This document shows positions 24,370-33,598 of a stretch of 64,000 bases of DNA, one piece after another. Within the stretch, counting starts at the first letter, position 1; every line of letters starts with the position of its first letter. This DNA comes from Paracoccaceae bacterium. GTDB taxonomy: Bacteria > Pseudomonadota > Alphaproteobacteria > Rhodobacterales > Rhodobacteraceae. The stretch spans positions 1 through 64,000 of the forward strand of contig JAAEUI010000335.1 of NCBI GenBank assembly GCA_024227475.1, written 5' to 3'. The notes below the pieces were generated by a model. It saw only the letters and a program-made list of their open reading frames with translations, made no database searches and was not told the origin of the DNA. The position numbers were made by a program, and so were the translations under genes.

Positions 24370-25626
24370 ATGATCAGGCACGGCACGGCGAATTTTGGTA
24401 TCTCCGGAACCGACTGGCAGCAAAAGGTCAACTGGGATCGTTTGCGCAATTATCGGCTGGAACGTGCGCGCGAACGGATGAAGGCCCATGGGCTGGGCGC
24501 GATGTTGTGCATGTACGACGAAAACGTACGCTACATCACCGGCACGCTGACGCCCGGTTGGAACCGACTAAAGCCCGGCCTGCGCTATGCGCTCCTGTGC
24601 GGCGACGGGGCGCCTGTGCTGTTCGAGCAGGGCGATATCGGTATGCAGATCAAACGCCATGCGCCCTGGATACCAGAGGAGAACGTCCGCTATTCCTATG
24701 CCTGGATAAAGGGCGCCGCAGGTTCGGCTTCGAACCAGCAGGTAACCAAATTCACCAATGCCCTCAAGGAAGAGATGAAACGTTTTGGAGTCGCCGGAGA
24801 AAAGCTCGGCGTCGATTTCGTTGACATCAACATGATCGGGGCGTTCGAGGCTGCCGGCATCGAGTGGGTCGATGGTATGACGCCGATGATGGAGGCGCGC
24901 GCTGTCAAGAACGTGGACGAGCAAGAATGCATGCGCATCGTCGCGGCAATCGGTGATGCCGCACATTGGGAGACGATGAAATTCCTCAAGCCAGGGATCA
25001 CCGAGAACCAGGTGACCGCGCATATCATGGAGTTCCTTTACAATATTCCCGGGATGGAAGATGTCGAGGACGTGATCGTCTCTTCGGGCCCTAACACCTG
25101 GCCGAACTGGCGCAATTTCACCGACCGCATCATCCAACCTGGTGATATCGTTTTCATGGATCTCGCAGCTCTGACCTGGAACGGCTACAAGTCGTGCTAC
25201 TACCGTACATATTGCGTCGGAAAGCATCCAACCCAGGAGATGAACGACATCTACGAGACCGCACTGGGCTGGCTTTACGATTCAATCGAAGCCGTCAAGG
25301 TCGGGACAACCACCCGCGAGATCGCCTCGAAATGGCCTTCGGCGAAGGAAGCGTGGGGATACGAAGAGGAAGACCAGGCGGCCGCGAACCTCTGGGGCCA
25401 TGGGCTGGGGTTGGCGCAGTACGATCCGCCGGTGATCTCGCGCATCTGGTCGCTTGACCACCCGGTCGAAATCCAGCCTGGCATGGTTTTTGCTCTGGAA
25501 ACGCAGCACGGTATACCGTTCAAGTTCGGCGTGCGGATCGAGGAGATGCTAATTGTCCACGAGAACGAAACCGAGATCATCTCGAACTTCCAGGTCGACA
25601 AGATCACTGTCGTCGACCCGATGTAA
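24370..25626 (+). CDS. M24 (creatinase/prolidase) family protein with an incomplete metal site
   Basis: A 418-residue pita-bread-fold protein: creatinase N-domain (about 25-175) and M24 catalytic domain (about 185-410). Metal ligands Asp264 (VFMDLAAL), His344 (GHGLGL), Glu377 (FALETQHG) and Glu391 (VRIEEML) are present. The second Asp, normally in GYxxDxxRT, is Cys276 in GYKSCYYRT. A normal two-metal aminopeptidase site is therefore not expected. Relatives with altered sites include creatinase, the ectoine hydrolase DoeA and the DMSP lyase DddP, so a non-peptidase C-N or C-S cleaving role is possible. AAGGA precedes the ATG. The PEP-synthase-like gene follows after 33 bp and is probably cotranscribed. 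Confidence 0.82.
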   Translation: MIRHGTANFGISGTDWQQKVNWDRLRNYRLERARERMKAHGLGAMLCMYDENVRYITGTLTPGWNRLKPGLRYALLCGDGAPVLFEQGDIGMQIKRHAPWIPEENVRYSYAWIKGAAGSASNQQVTKFTNALKEEMKRFGVAGEKLGVDFVDINMIGAFEAAGIEWVDGMTPMMEARAVKNVDEQECMRIVAAIGDAAHWETMKFLKPGITENQVTAHIMEFLYNIPGMEDVEDVIVSSGPNTWPNWRNFTDRIIQPGDIVFMDLAALTWNGYKSCYYRTYCVGKHPTQEMNDIYETALGWLYDSIEAVKVGTTTREIASKWPSAKEAWGYEEEDQAAANLWGHGLGLAQYDPPVISRIWSLDHPVEIQPGMVFALETQHGIPFKFGVRIEEMLIVHENETEIISNFQVDKITVVDPM

Positions 25627-25659
25627 CCCGCCTGCCCAGATCCGTCGGAACGATTTTCC

Positions 25660-26952
25660 ATGATCACAGACACATTCATCGTCGCGTTGAGCGACCCTGC
25701 CGCGGCGGACGCAGACCGGTTTGGACCGAAGGCGGCCAATCAGGCGGCGCTGGCCCACGCCGGTCTTCCAACGCCAGGCGGGTTTTGCCTGAGCGCGCAG
25801 GCCTACAACGCGCAGATTGCTGCGCTGGGGCTGGCGAAGGATGCCGAAAAAGCGGTGACGCTGGAGTTCATGGAGGCGCGGCCCTTCATCTCGAAAGTCC
25901 GGATAGGAATGTTCGACGCAACGATTACCGATGAGGTCCTGCAACCACTGCTCGGCGCCTACCGCGCTCTGGTTGGCGATACTGGAATGTCCGTCGCCGT
26001 GCGGTCGTCTTCGTTGATGGAAGATACCGAAGGGTCGTCTTTTGCTGGCCAGTTCCAAACATTCCTCGGTATCGAAAACGAGACTGATTTCCTGACTGCC
26101 GTGCGCGCCTGCTGGGGCGCGCTGTGGTCGTCGCGGGCTCTGCGCTACATGGAAGGGCACGACATTTCGGCGGCAGATACAGCGATGGCCGTGCTGGTGC
26201 AGCCCCTGATCGAGGCAATCGCGTCGGGTGGTGGCATCAGCCGAACAGCACATGGGGGCATGTCGGTATCCGCCACCTGGGGCCTTGGTGAGGCCATCGC
26301 CCAGGGCGAAGTAGTGCCCGACCGGTATGACCTGGACCAGCATGGCACAATAGCTGAGACCGTCGCCGGGCGAAAATTTCATTCCGTCCGGTGCCAGCAT
26401 CACCACACGGGCCCCGCGGCCCATGCTGTGCCGCAAGATCAGGTGTCCGAACCCTGCCTGAGTGTCGCCCGGGTGCTCGAACTTGCCGGTATGATGAAAA
26501 CCGCCGAGGCGATGATGGGAGGTCCGGTCGAGGTCGAATGGGCGATGGACGAAGCCGGCATCAAGATGCTGCAAGCCCGGCCCTTGCATGTCGAGTCGGC
26601 GCCCGTGCCAGACGAACTATGGCAACGCCATCCTGGCATCAAGGGCCACCCGGGCGGAATCGGCTGGGGATCGGGCCGGGCCTGCGTTATCAATTGCGAG
26701 TGCGAATTGGGACGAGTCGCGCCGGGTGATGTGCTGGTCACGACTGTGGCAGGCCCCGCACTAAGCCAGATCCTGCCGCGTGTTGCGGGCATAGTGGCCG
26801 AGCTTGGCGGCAGCACATCGCACCTTGCCTCTTTGGCGCGCGAGCGTGGAATTCCGATGGTGCTGGGAGCGCTTGATGCGACCAGCCGGATACCGGATGG
26901 CGGTCAGGTGGCTGTGGACGGGGTCACAGGCGTAGTGCGCTGGCAATCCTGA
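25660..26952 (+). CDS. compact PEP-synthase-like protein (ATP-grasp plus phospho-His domain)
   Basis: A 430-residue protein. The N-terminal PPDK/PEP-synthase ATP-binding domain (about 1-310) shows AVRSSSLMEDTEGSSFAGQ, ATWGLGEAIAQGEVVPD and EVEWAMDEAGIKMLQARPL. The C-terminal swivelling domain (about 350-428) has the phosphohistidine motif GGSTSHLASLARERGIP. The large PEP/pyruvate barrel of PEP synthase is absent, as is the drug-binding domain of rifampin phosphotransferase. The protein should transfer phosphate from ATP via His to an acceptor held by a partner or by the domain interface. It directly follows the M24-type gene, so the two may act on one compound. Ribosome site weak. Confidence 0.78.
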   Translation: MITDTFIVALSDPAAADADRFGPKAANQAALAHAGLPTPGGFCLSAQAYNAQIAALGLAKDAEKAVTLEFMEARPFISKVRIGMFDATITDEVLQPLLGAYRALVGDTGMSVAVRSSSLMEDTEGSSFAGQFQTFLGIENETDFLTAVRACWGALWSSRALRYMEGHDISAADTAMAVLVQPLIEAIASGGGISRTAHGGMSVSATWGLGEAIAQGEVVPDRYDLDQHGTIAETVAGRKFHSVRCQHHHTGPAAHAVPQDQVSEPCLSVARVLELAGMMKTAEAMMGGPVEVEWAMDEAGIKMLQARPLHVESAPVPDELWQRHPGIKGHPGGIGWGSGRACVINCECELGRVAPGDVLVTTVAGPALSQILPRVAGIVAELGGSTSHLASLARERGIPMVLGALDATSRIPDGGQVAVDGVTGVVRWQS

Positions 26953-27051
26953 GGCAGTTTTCAGGGCGATTTTTGACATCACTCGTTTTGCCTGCACCGC
27001 TGCTATTGCTGATTATCATTGATCTCGCAATGAGGTAGAACGCGGGCAAGC

Positions 27052-27954
27052 CTATTTTTGGCTTTCCGACCCGTAAGTTTCTTTCACATGCTCGCGCAGG
27101 TCCTTAACAAAGGTGTGGGTGATTTTCGAACGGGTCTGCGCGGCGGGGAAAAGCAGGCCGTATTCATAGCGGATCGATGGTTTGAAAGGTCGCGCGATGA
27201 CGCGGTCTCCGTAATCGTTTGCAACAAACGGGTGAACGATCGAAACACCAAGCCCCTTGGCAACCAAGTTAGTCGCCAGAAGGCTCGATGGCGCTTCGAC
27301 GGTCAGCGAGCGCTTGACACCCAGATTGCCGAACAATTCATCCGTCTGATAGCGTAGTATCGAACCGGAACTGAGCGAGATGAAAGCGCATTCGGCCAGA
27401 TCTTCAGCCAATATCTCGGATTTGGCGGCGAGCGGGTGGCCAATGGGCAGTACACATACACCTTCGGCGGAAAACAGGTCTTCAACGTCGATGCCCTGGC
27501 AATTAATCGGCAGCGTGGCAATGCCGAAATCGAATTGCGCACCTTCGATTGCCTCTTCGACCTCCAGGCGACCGCCCATTTTGACCGAGATCTTAACGTT
27601 TCGATATCGCTTTTTGACCGAAGCGATGACTTCCGGCAACAGACCGTAGGCAAGTGACGGCATAGCGATGATCCTCAGCGCGCCGGTTTGCAGCGTACGA
27701 ATGTCGTGTGCCGTGGCTGTAATCTGATCGATCGAGGACAAGAGCTTGCCGACCACATCATAGAACTGCTGCCCTTCGGGGGTTATCCGTAAACGGCCGT
27801 GTTGACGGTCGAAGATATTCAGACCAAGTTCTGTCTCGAGCCGGGATATCAGCCGACTGACCGCGGACTGGGTCAGACCGAGCAACTCGCCCGCCTGCGA
27901 GGTGGTCCCGCTGGCGATGACGGCGCGTAGTGCCTCTAGCTGCCTTAGCTTCAT
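27052..27954 (-). CDS. LysR family transcriptional regulator
   Basis: A 300-residue LysR regulator. The N-terminal helix-turn-helix reads LRQLEALRAVIASGTTSQAG and AVSRLISRLETELG; the effector domain follows from about residue 90. It is divergent from tctB-tctA-tctC (28186-31594), the standard layout for a local activator. The 231-bp gap contains a wide dyad (27972-28009). The inducer is probably the TTT substrate. Confidence 0.9.
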   Translation of the reverse strand: MKLRQLEALRAVIASGTTSQAGELLGLTQSAVSRLISRLETELGLNIFDRQHGRLRITPEGQQFYDVVGKLLSSIDQITATAHDIRTLQTGALRIIAMPSLAYGLLPEVIASVKKRYRNVKISVKMGGRLEVEEAIEGAQFDFGIATLPINCQGIDVEDLFSAEGVCVLPIGHPLAAKSEILAEDLAECAFISLSSGSILRYQTDELFGNLGVKRSLTVEAPSSLLATNLVAKGLGVSIVHPFVANDYGDRVIARPFKPSIRYEYGLLFPAAQTRSKITHTFVKDLREHVKETYGSESQK

Positions 27955-27971
27955 ATTGCGACCAATCGCGA

Positions 27972-28009
27972 TTTTTCATATGCTGCCAACGCAATCCTAC
28001 TATGAAAAA
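27972..28009. promoter_or_regulatory. wide dyad in the LysR-tctB gap
   Basis: TTTTTCATA (27972-27980) and its exact reverse complement TATGAAAAA (28001-28009), 20 bases apart, begin 18 bp upstream of the lysR start. The position suits a LysR recognition/activation site that would autoregulate lysR and drive tctB. No experimentally defined motif was matched. Confidence 0.4.
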
Positions 28010-28185
28010 GTAACATAATGGTAGGTCCAATTTGAATTTTAATTCATTCAGCCGGAGCCCTACGGTGAACCGCAACACGCTTCGCTTTGCCGAGACGTGG
28101 GCCAAATCTGTGTTTGAGACGGTGACCGCCCAGGCGGTTCAAGGCAAAGGCAGCAGCAAACAGGTCAACAGGGGAGGCCCAGGCA

Positions 28186-28731
28186 ATGCCACCGCCAGAT
28201 GAGACCGCGGACACCGGTACAGAGCAGGCACGCCGCCTGAATTTTAACAGCGTTTTCGGTGGTCTATTCGTGGCGCTCTCGGCGGTTTTACTCCTGATCA
28301 TCCCCGACCAGATCGAAAAACCGTTGATTATTTTCGCAGCCAACCAGAACGATCTGAAGCCGTCGCTTTTCCCACAACTTGTGGCCGTCGGGTTCGGCGG
28401 GCTTGGCATCTGGCTATTCTTCAAGAGTTTTTCAATACGGGAACGCAACGAACTCAGGGGTCTCAGACTCCCAGCGATCGTCAACATATCAGTGACCCTG
28501 CTGGCGATGCTGTTATACGGCCCACTGATGGTGAGCGTGGGTTTCGTCGTTGCCAGTGCGCTGCTTATTGGTTTTCTGTCGACCTTTTTCGGCAACCGGA
28601 ATTACCTGTTAACCGCAGCGATCGCCGTAGCAGTTCCGGTTACGATGTTCTTTGTCTTCACGAAGCTTCTGGCGACATATCTACCGCCGTTTCCAATAGA
28701 TACCGTGCTGACACGACTTTACCTCCTGTAG
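28186..28731 (+). CDS. tctB: tripartite tricarboxylate transporter small permease TctB
   Basis: A 181-residue protein with a polar N-terminal tail and four hydrophobic segments, the TctB topology. GGGGAGG precedes the ATG at good distance. It is the first gene of the second TTT system and is divergent from lysR. tctA begins 29 bp later. Assignment is by size, topology and context. Confidence 0.83.
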   Translation: MPPPDETADTGTEQARRLNFNSVFGGLFVALSAVLLLIIPDQIEKPLIIFAANQNDLKPSLFPQLVAVGFGGLGIWLFFKSFSIRERNELRGLRLPAIVNISVTLLAMLLYGPLMVSVGFVVASALLIGFLSTFFGNRNYLLTAAIAVAVPVTMFFVFTKLLATYLPPFPIDTVLTRLYLL

Positions 28732-28760
28732 ATCAGGGCGCCAAAAGAGGGCAAAAAGCG

Positions 28761-30272
28761 ATGTGGGACAGTTTCATTCAGGGTTTGGAATTGGCCATGC
28801 GCTGGGACACCTTCGCGATGATGAGCGTCGGTCTGATCCTGGGCATGTTCGTTGGCGCACTACCGGGCTTTACCACGGTGATGGCGATGGCCATCCTTCT
28901 GCCACTGTCATTTTTTCTTGATCCGTTGATCGGCATCCCCTTCTTGCTGGGTGTCTACAAAGGGGGCATTTACGGCGGCAGCATACCGGCTATCCTTGTG
29001 TCAATGCCCGGAACCGGCGCGGCGGTGGCCACCACATTCGATGGCCCGGCGCTGACCAAAAAACGTAAAGCCCGAAAGGCGCTGGAGATCGCGCTGTATT
29101 CTTCGGTTTTCGGCGATCTTTCTTCCGATATCGTAACCATCCTCTTTATCGGACCAATTGCGCTGATCGCACTGATGTTCGGGCCCCCGGAACTGATGGC
29201 TATCCTGTTTCTGGCGCTGATCGTGATTTCGGCAACCTCGTCGGGCGTTTTCGTCAAGGGTTTGCTGATGATGTGCCTAGGGCTTTTTCTCGGTCTTGTG
29301 GGACAGGATCCCATCGGCGCGCTGTCGCGTTTTACATTTGATATCTTTGCCTTCCGGGCCGGTATCCCGCTGTTGCCGATGCTGATCGGTGTCTATGCGC
29401 TGCCGGAAATTCTCATCGCGGTTGAGAATAAGACGGTTGGCGTCATCCGCCAGAATATCCGTGCCCGCGAGGGAGGGCGGCTGACTTTCGCTGAGTTTCG
29501 GGGCTGTTTTCGGTCCATCTGTCGGTCGACTATGATTGGCACTGGTATCGGAATGATTCCGGGGTTGGGCCAAGTTGTCGCCGCGTTCATGGGTTATGCG
29601 GCGGCCAAGAACGCCTCGAAGACACCCGAAGAGTTCGGCAAGGGCAAGCTTGAAGGCGTCGCCGCCGCAGAGGCCGCCAACAATGCGGTCAACGGGCCAA
29701 CGCTCGTGCCGCTTCTGACATTGGGCATTCCGGGCGACAACATAACAGTGATCCTGATCGGTGCCTTCATCGCCCAGGGCATGCGGCCCGGCCCACAACT
29801 GATGGTCGAACAGGGCCCACTGGTCTTTGCCATCCTAGTGGCCATGGTATTTGCCAACCTCCTTTTTCTGGTCATCGGCTATTTCGCGATCCCGCTTTTC
29901 GCGCTGGTGGTGACCATCCGGCGGTCGATCCTGCTACCGCTGACTGTGGTCTTTGCCTTTGCTGGCTCATACGTGACGCGTTCGGACCCGCTGGACTTGG
30001 TTATTCTGGCGCTCTTCGGCGCATTCGGCTATCTGGCTAAAAAACTCTCTTTTGATGTGACCCCGATGGTGATGGCATTCATTCTTGGCAAAGAACTGGA
30101 ATACTCGTTCGGCCAGACCATGGTTCTAGCGCAGGGGAACCTTCTGAACTACGTATTTCTGGAGCGCCCGATAACCGCAGTCATCCTGGTGGCAACGCCG
30201 GTTCTCAGCTTTCTGCTTTGGCGCAAAAGCAAGCGCATGCGCGCCGAATTCGCTGTAGATGACGTAGGATAG
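28761..30272 (+). CDS. tctA: tripartite tricarboxylate transporter large permease TctA
   Basis: A 503-residue membrane protein with the TctA landmarks GALPGFTTVMAMAILLP, GGIYGGSIPAILVSMPGTG and GMIPGLGQVVAAFMGYAAA, and about 12 helices. It is clearly distinct from the first copy at 19031, so the two systems probably import different solutes. GAGGGC precedes the ATG. The receptor gene tctC follows only after 368 bp with its own ribosome site and possibly its own promoter, unlike the tctC-first order of the other system. Confidence 0.92.
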   Translation: MWDSFIQGLELAMRWDTFAMMSVGLILGMFVGALPGFTTVMAMAILLPLSFFLDPLIGIPFLLGVYKGGIYGGSIPAILVSMPGTGAAVATTFDGPALTKKRKARKALEIALYSSVFGDLSSDIVTILFIGPIALIALMFGPPELMAILFLALIVISATSSGVFVKGLLMMCLGLFLGLVGQDPIGALSRFTFDIFAFRAGIPLLPMLIGVYALPEILIAVENKTVGVIRQNIRAREGGRLTFAEFRGCFRSICRSTMIGTGIGMIPGLGQVVAAFMGYAAAKNASKTPEEFGKGKLEGVAAAEAANNAVNGPTLVPLLTLGIPGDNITVILIGAFIAQGMRPGPQLMVEQGPLVFAILVAMVFANLLFLVIGYFAIPLFALVVTIRRSILLPLTVVFAFAGSYVTRSDPLDLVILALFGAFGYLAKKLSFDVTPMVMAFILGKELEYSFGQTMVLAQGNLLNYVFLERPITAVILVATPVLSFLLWRKSKRMRAEFAVDDVG

Positions 30273-30640
30273 TGTCATCCGCCCCAAGTCAATTAACAAC
30301 ACAGTTCATATCACTCAAAAACCCAAGGTCTTGCCGCCGGTGAAATGGGGAAGCATCCCTCTGGAAGGCTCGGTGCTTACCAGCCTACGCGCCCGGCGGG
30401 ACAGATAACTTTCGGTGTGTGGATTGGTGGTGCAGGTTCCGACTCCAGACAAACGAAAATTGACTTATTTTCCGCGAGATTCAGCGAACATGGCGGCACC
30501 TTTCTTAAGCAAAAGATGTCTTTTCGTCATAGAGTCAGGTGGTTTATGAATTTTCTTTCATAGGCCATCCCTTTTAGCATTTCCGCATCCGTGAATAATA
30601 AAACAATGGTTCTACCAATCAAACCTGGGAGGTTCTGACT
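30273..30640. other. 368-bp gap before tctC with inverted repeat
   Basis: No coding frame is convincing here. The only structured element is ATGGTTCTACCAAT near 30606-30619, a TGGT-N3-ACCA palindrome 24 bp ahead of the tctC ATG. It could be an operator or a hairpin over the ribosome region; its three-base spacer differs from the two-base spacer of the GntR sites in the first 15 kb. Confidence 0.35.
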
Positions 30641-31594
30641 ATGATGTTCCGAAAAATTTTCACGCTAATCCTTGGCACCGCAGTTGTGTTCGGCCTTGGC
30701 TTAGGGGTTGCCCAAGCAGATGATTTCCCAGAAAAGCCGATCACGTTGATTCTGCCATTGGGCGCCGGTGGCTCGCATGACCGCAACGCGCGTGTCTTCA
30801 CCAGCACGATCCCCACCTACCTGGGCAACGCGATAATCGTCAAGCTAATGCCGGGTGCAAGCGGCCAGACCGGTACGGCGGCCGCGGCCTCTGCAAAACC
30901 CGACGGGTATACGCTGTTGTTCACCCACAACTATTTCGACCAGTTACAGCAGCACGTGGTCAAACTGCCTTATGACACCAACAAGGACTTCATCTCGGTC
31001 GCACAGTTGAATTCCAATGATGCCTCTTTCATTGTGAATTCCGACAGTCCTTTCAACTCACTGGCCGATCTTGTCGATCATGCGAAGGCAAACCCCGGCG
31101 CGTTAAAATTTGCGCATAGCGGCGTCTGGGGTGCGGTACACGTTCCTGCCGTCCGTTTCTTCAAGGAAGCAGGCATTGATGTGACGCTGGTGCCATATAA
31201 AGGCGGCGGACCGGCGATGGCGGGGTTCCTGGCTGGTGACGCCGATTTTACCATGCAGTTTCCGTCGACCATCCTTGGCCAGGGCGACAAAGTACGTGTT
31301 CTGGCAAGCGGAGCCTCAGGGTTGTTTGAGGGCGTGCCATCGTTTGGCGAGCTTGGATATACTGAAGATATCGGCTCGATGCGCCGCATCATCATGGCAC
31401 CGCGCGGCATCCCCGCTGACAGACTGTCGAAAATCCAGGACGCCTTGGTGGCTATGCAGGACGACAAGACTTACAAGCGGTTGATAAAGGCCATCGGTGA
31501 AAACCTGAACTTCGTCAACGGGCCGGAATACGAAGCGCTCCGCCCAGGCCAAAGCAAAGCATTCAAGGAACTAATCGAAAGCCTGGCGCAGTAA
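30641..31594 (+). CDS. tctC: TTT transporter substrate-binding protein TctC
   Basis: A 317-residue periplasmic receptor with a Sec leader (MMFRKIF, Leu/Val core, cleavage near AQADDFPEKP). The mature part has EKPITLILPLGAGGSHD, the ligand-carboxylate loop, and LVPYKGGGPAM. GGGAGG precedes the ATG. It belongs with tctB-tctA upstream. A 117-bp palindromic repeat begins two bases after its stop and may act as its 3' end. Confidence 0.9.
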   Translation: MMFRKIFTLILGTAVVFGLGLGVAQADDFPEKPITLILPLGAGGSHDRNARVFTSTIPTYLGNAIIVKLMPGASGQTGTAAAASAKPDGYTLLFTHNYFDQLQQHVVKLPYDTNKDFISVAQLNSNDASFIVNSDSPFNSLADLVDHAKANPGALKFAHSGVWGAVHVPAVRFFKEAGIDVTLVPYKGGGPAMAGFLAGDADFTMQFPSTILGQGDKVRVLASGASGLFEGVPSFGELGYTEDIGSMRRIIMAPRGIPADRLSKIQDALVAMQDDKTYKRLIKAIGENLNFVNGPEYEALRPGQSKAFKELIESLAQ

Positions 31595-31595
31595 T

Positions 31596-31712
31596 CTAGA
31601 GCTTTTCACGAGTTGTTGGAATCACCAATGAATCGTGAAAAGCCGTGACACCAGATACCTAAATCAGCATTTCGTGTTCAATCTGGATCAGGTTAAATGT
31701 GAAACGCTCTGG
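31596..31712. repeat. 117-bp palindromic repeat, copy A
   Basis: Starts CTAGAGCTTTTCAC and ends GTGAAACGCTCTGG, which are imperfect inverted ends. Internally an 11-bp perfect stem (31601-31611 with 31633-31643) encloses a smaller hairpin. It aligns along its length with 58805-58921 (also 117 bp) and 51917-52035. All three lie just beyond gene ends, as REP/RPE-type elements do. Confidence 0.6.
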
Positions 31713-31788
31713 ATCGGCCTTCCCAAGTACGGCACCCCCAACGGTTTTGGGGATGCCGTCTGCGTTTGCATCAAGCCGACAAGGTTGA

Positions 31789-32535
31789 TCAGGTATCTTT
31801 TGCCACCGGTGGCCAAAGCCGTTTTCCAACACTTGGCGAGCCCGGTGCATGTACCGTGTAGGTGATGATCTTGTTGGTCCAGACGCGGTCGTCGAGCGCT
31901 AGAGACTCATGGCCTTGGAAGTGCTCCTGCCGTGCCTCCAGGGACAGAAATTCATAAAGAACTGAGTGTTTTGCCCAACCTGCAACTGAAACCAGCTTGC
32001 GGGTAGCGATGCACCCCGGCATGCGTGACATATGGGGCAGACGATATTGCGCGTACCACGCGGCAAGGTCAAACTCGTCATCAACAGTTCGCGTGCGAAA
32101 ACTGCCCATTTGGATGGCTGGCCCTGGTGTGGAGCCCACAACGCGGGCGTGAAATTCGGGGCCGGAGACGAACTCCTCCTGAGTGAAGATGCAGGTTCGG
32201 CTGCCCAAACGCAAAGCCAACATACCAACCGCTGGCTCGCCCAGCGAGCCCTGCCACTCGTCAATCCGTGGATCGGCGAAGACGTGCGGCGAAGTGGCTC
32301 CAACGAGGATCAGAAACTGCGTGCCTGTCCCCAGGCCTGTGTCGTCCGCGTGGCGCAGGCGATCATGGATCGCCTGCATCCGCGCGCCGCCGCCGGTGAT
32401 TTCATAGTGCGCCGCCCAGGCAACTCCCGGTCGATGCATGATCTCGGGCAGGTGTTGGTCGTGTAGCCATGCCAAATAGTCGTGACGCCCGTTTTCGGCA
32501 AGATCATACCAAGTCGCCCAAATGCCATTGTCCAT
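31789..32535 (-). CDS. predicted dimeric alpha/beta-barrel protein (EthD-like), unknown function
   Basis: A 248-residue soluble protein that appears to contain two similar halves. Each has a WYDxxENGRHDYLxW or WYAQYRLPHMSRMPG type segment, followed by a strand-rich part, as in tandem EthD/stress-responsive alpha-beta barrel domains. The HDQHLPEIMHRPG segment resembles the H-x-P-x-x region of EthD-like proteins. Such folds occur in small catabolic isomerases and monooxygenases, but no specific reaction can be claimed. GGAGATGAG precedes the ATG. It is divergent from the CMD-like gene at 32746. Confidence 0.6.
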   Translation of the reverse strand: MDNGIWATWYDLAENGRHDYLAWLHDQHLPEIMHRPGVAWAAHYEITGGGARMQAIHDRLRHADDTGLGTGTQFLILVGATSPHVFADPRIDEWQGSLGEPAVGMLALRLGSRTCIFTQEEFVSGPEFHARVVGSTPGPAIQMGSFRTRTVDDEFDLAAWYAQYRLPHMSRMPGCIATRKLVSVAGWAKHSVLYEFLSLEARQEHFQGHESLALDDRVWTNKIITYTVHAPGSPSVGKRLWPPVAKDT

Positions 32536-32745
32536 GTCTCATCTCCGCATGATCGGCCAAGGGCCGGTTTTGGCGTCGCACGGGCCGCCAGAGCCTCAAT
32601 TGTACCGCCCCGGCACTTCCAGCCCAAAATTCAAAAACTACCTGAGTCTATGTCTACTCTGAATATGACCCAGCCTCTGCCGCACGGTAAGGTGGCTCAG
32701 AAGTGAGTACCCGTGCCCGAGATGCCGACCCGTGAGGAGATAACT

Positions 32746-33414
32746 ATGTCGTTGATCCCGATTGTCACTGATGAGGATGCCAACCCCGAACAAGCAGCAC
32801 TTTTTGCTGGTTGCACCAAAATGCTGGGACGTGTTGCAAATGCTCTTCGCGTCGCCTCGCATGCGCCGAAAATCACTCAGGCATTGTTGGGGTTCATGAT
32901 TCCAGCCTTGCGTGAGGAAGTGACCGGGGCTTTGAGCGTAAGAATCAAGGCTTTGGCGATCCTCAAGACGTCGATGCTGAACGGCTGCGCTTATTGCATC
33001 GGGCACAACACCTCGCTGGGACGAGCAGTGGGTTTCTCTGACGAACAGATCCTGGCAATTGAGGGCGACTACAATAACTCGGCCCTGTTTACAGATGCCG
33101 AGAAAGCCGCGATTGCCTGGGCTGAGTGCCTGACGGAAAAAACGTACAGGCAGAATCCCCAGGTGATGGACGAGTTGAAAACGCACTTCAGCAATGAACA
33201 AATCGTTGAGATCACTATGGTCTCGGGCTTCTTCAATTTCTGGAACCGTTTCACCGACGGCTTGCAGGTTGACTTGGAAGCCAAAGAGCAGGTCAGCCTG
33301 ATCAGAAAGTCTAAGAAAGTAGATGTAAACGACTATATTACTTACATGCAAGGCACTTGGTGGAACGACGCTCGCCCGATGATGGACGAGAGCGCAGTCT
33401 CTTCCGGTTCCTAA
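32746..33414 (+). CDS. carboxymuconolactone decarboxylase/AhpD-like protein
   Basis: A 222-residue all-helical protein of the CMD/peroxidase-related family. The redox motif is CAYCIGH (Cys81, Cys84, His87), preceded by the conserved VRIKALAILKTSMLNG helix. Family members are decarboxylases or, when both Cys are present as here, thiol peroxidases/disulfide reductases. The start is ATG 32746 with GAGGAGA upstream; an earlier in-frame GTG at 32713 lies ahead of that ribosome site. A decayed relative lies at 22371-22568. Precise role unknown. Confidence 0.8.
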   Translation: MSLIPIVTDEDANPEQAALFAGCTKMLGRVANALRVASHAPKITQALLGFMIPALREEVTGALSVRIKALAILKTSMLNGCAYCIGHNTSLGRAVGFSDEQILAIEGDYNNSALFTDAEKAAIAWAECLTEKTYRQNPQVMDELKTHFSNEQIVEITMVSGFFNFWNRFTDGLQVDLEAKEQVSLIRKSKKVDVNDYITYMQGTWWNDARPMMDESAVSSGS

Positions 33415-33598
33415 AAATCGAACACGAAAGCTGCAAGACCTCTAAGAAAAATTTCGCGCCTATGATGTACATTTCTCTCCCGAACACGGATGTGATCTCC
33501 AAAAACCCGAATCGTTGGGTCGCCGAAAGGCATTGGGACGCTCAAAAAACCCGTGACACGGGGAATTCAGTATCGGAGTTTGTGAGCGGAGCAAGTGT

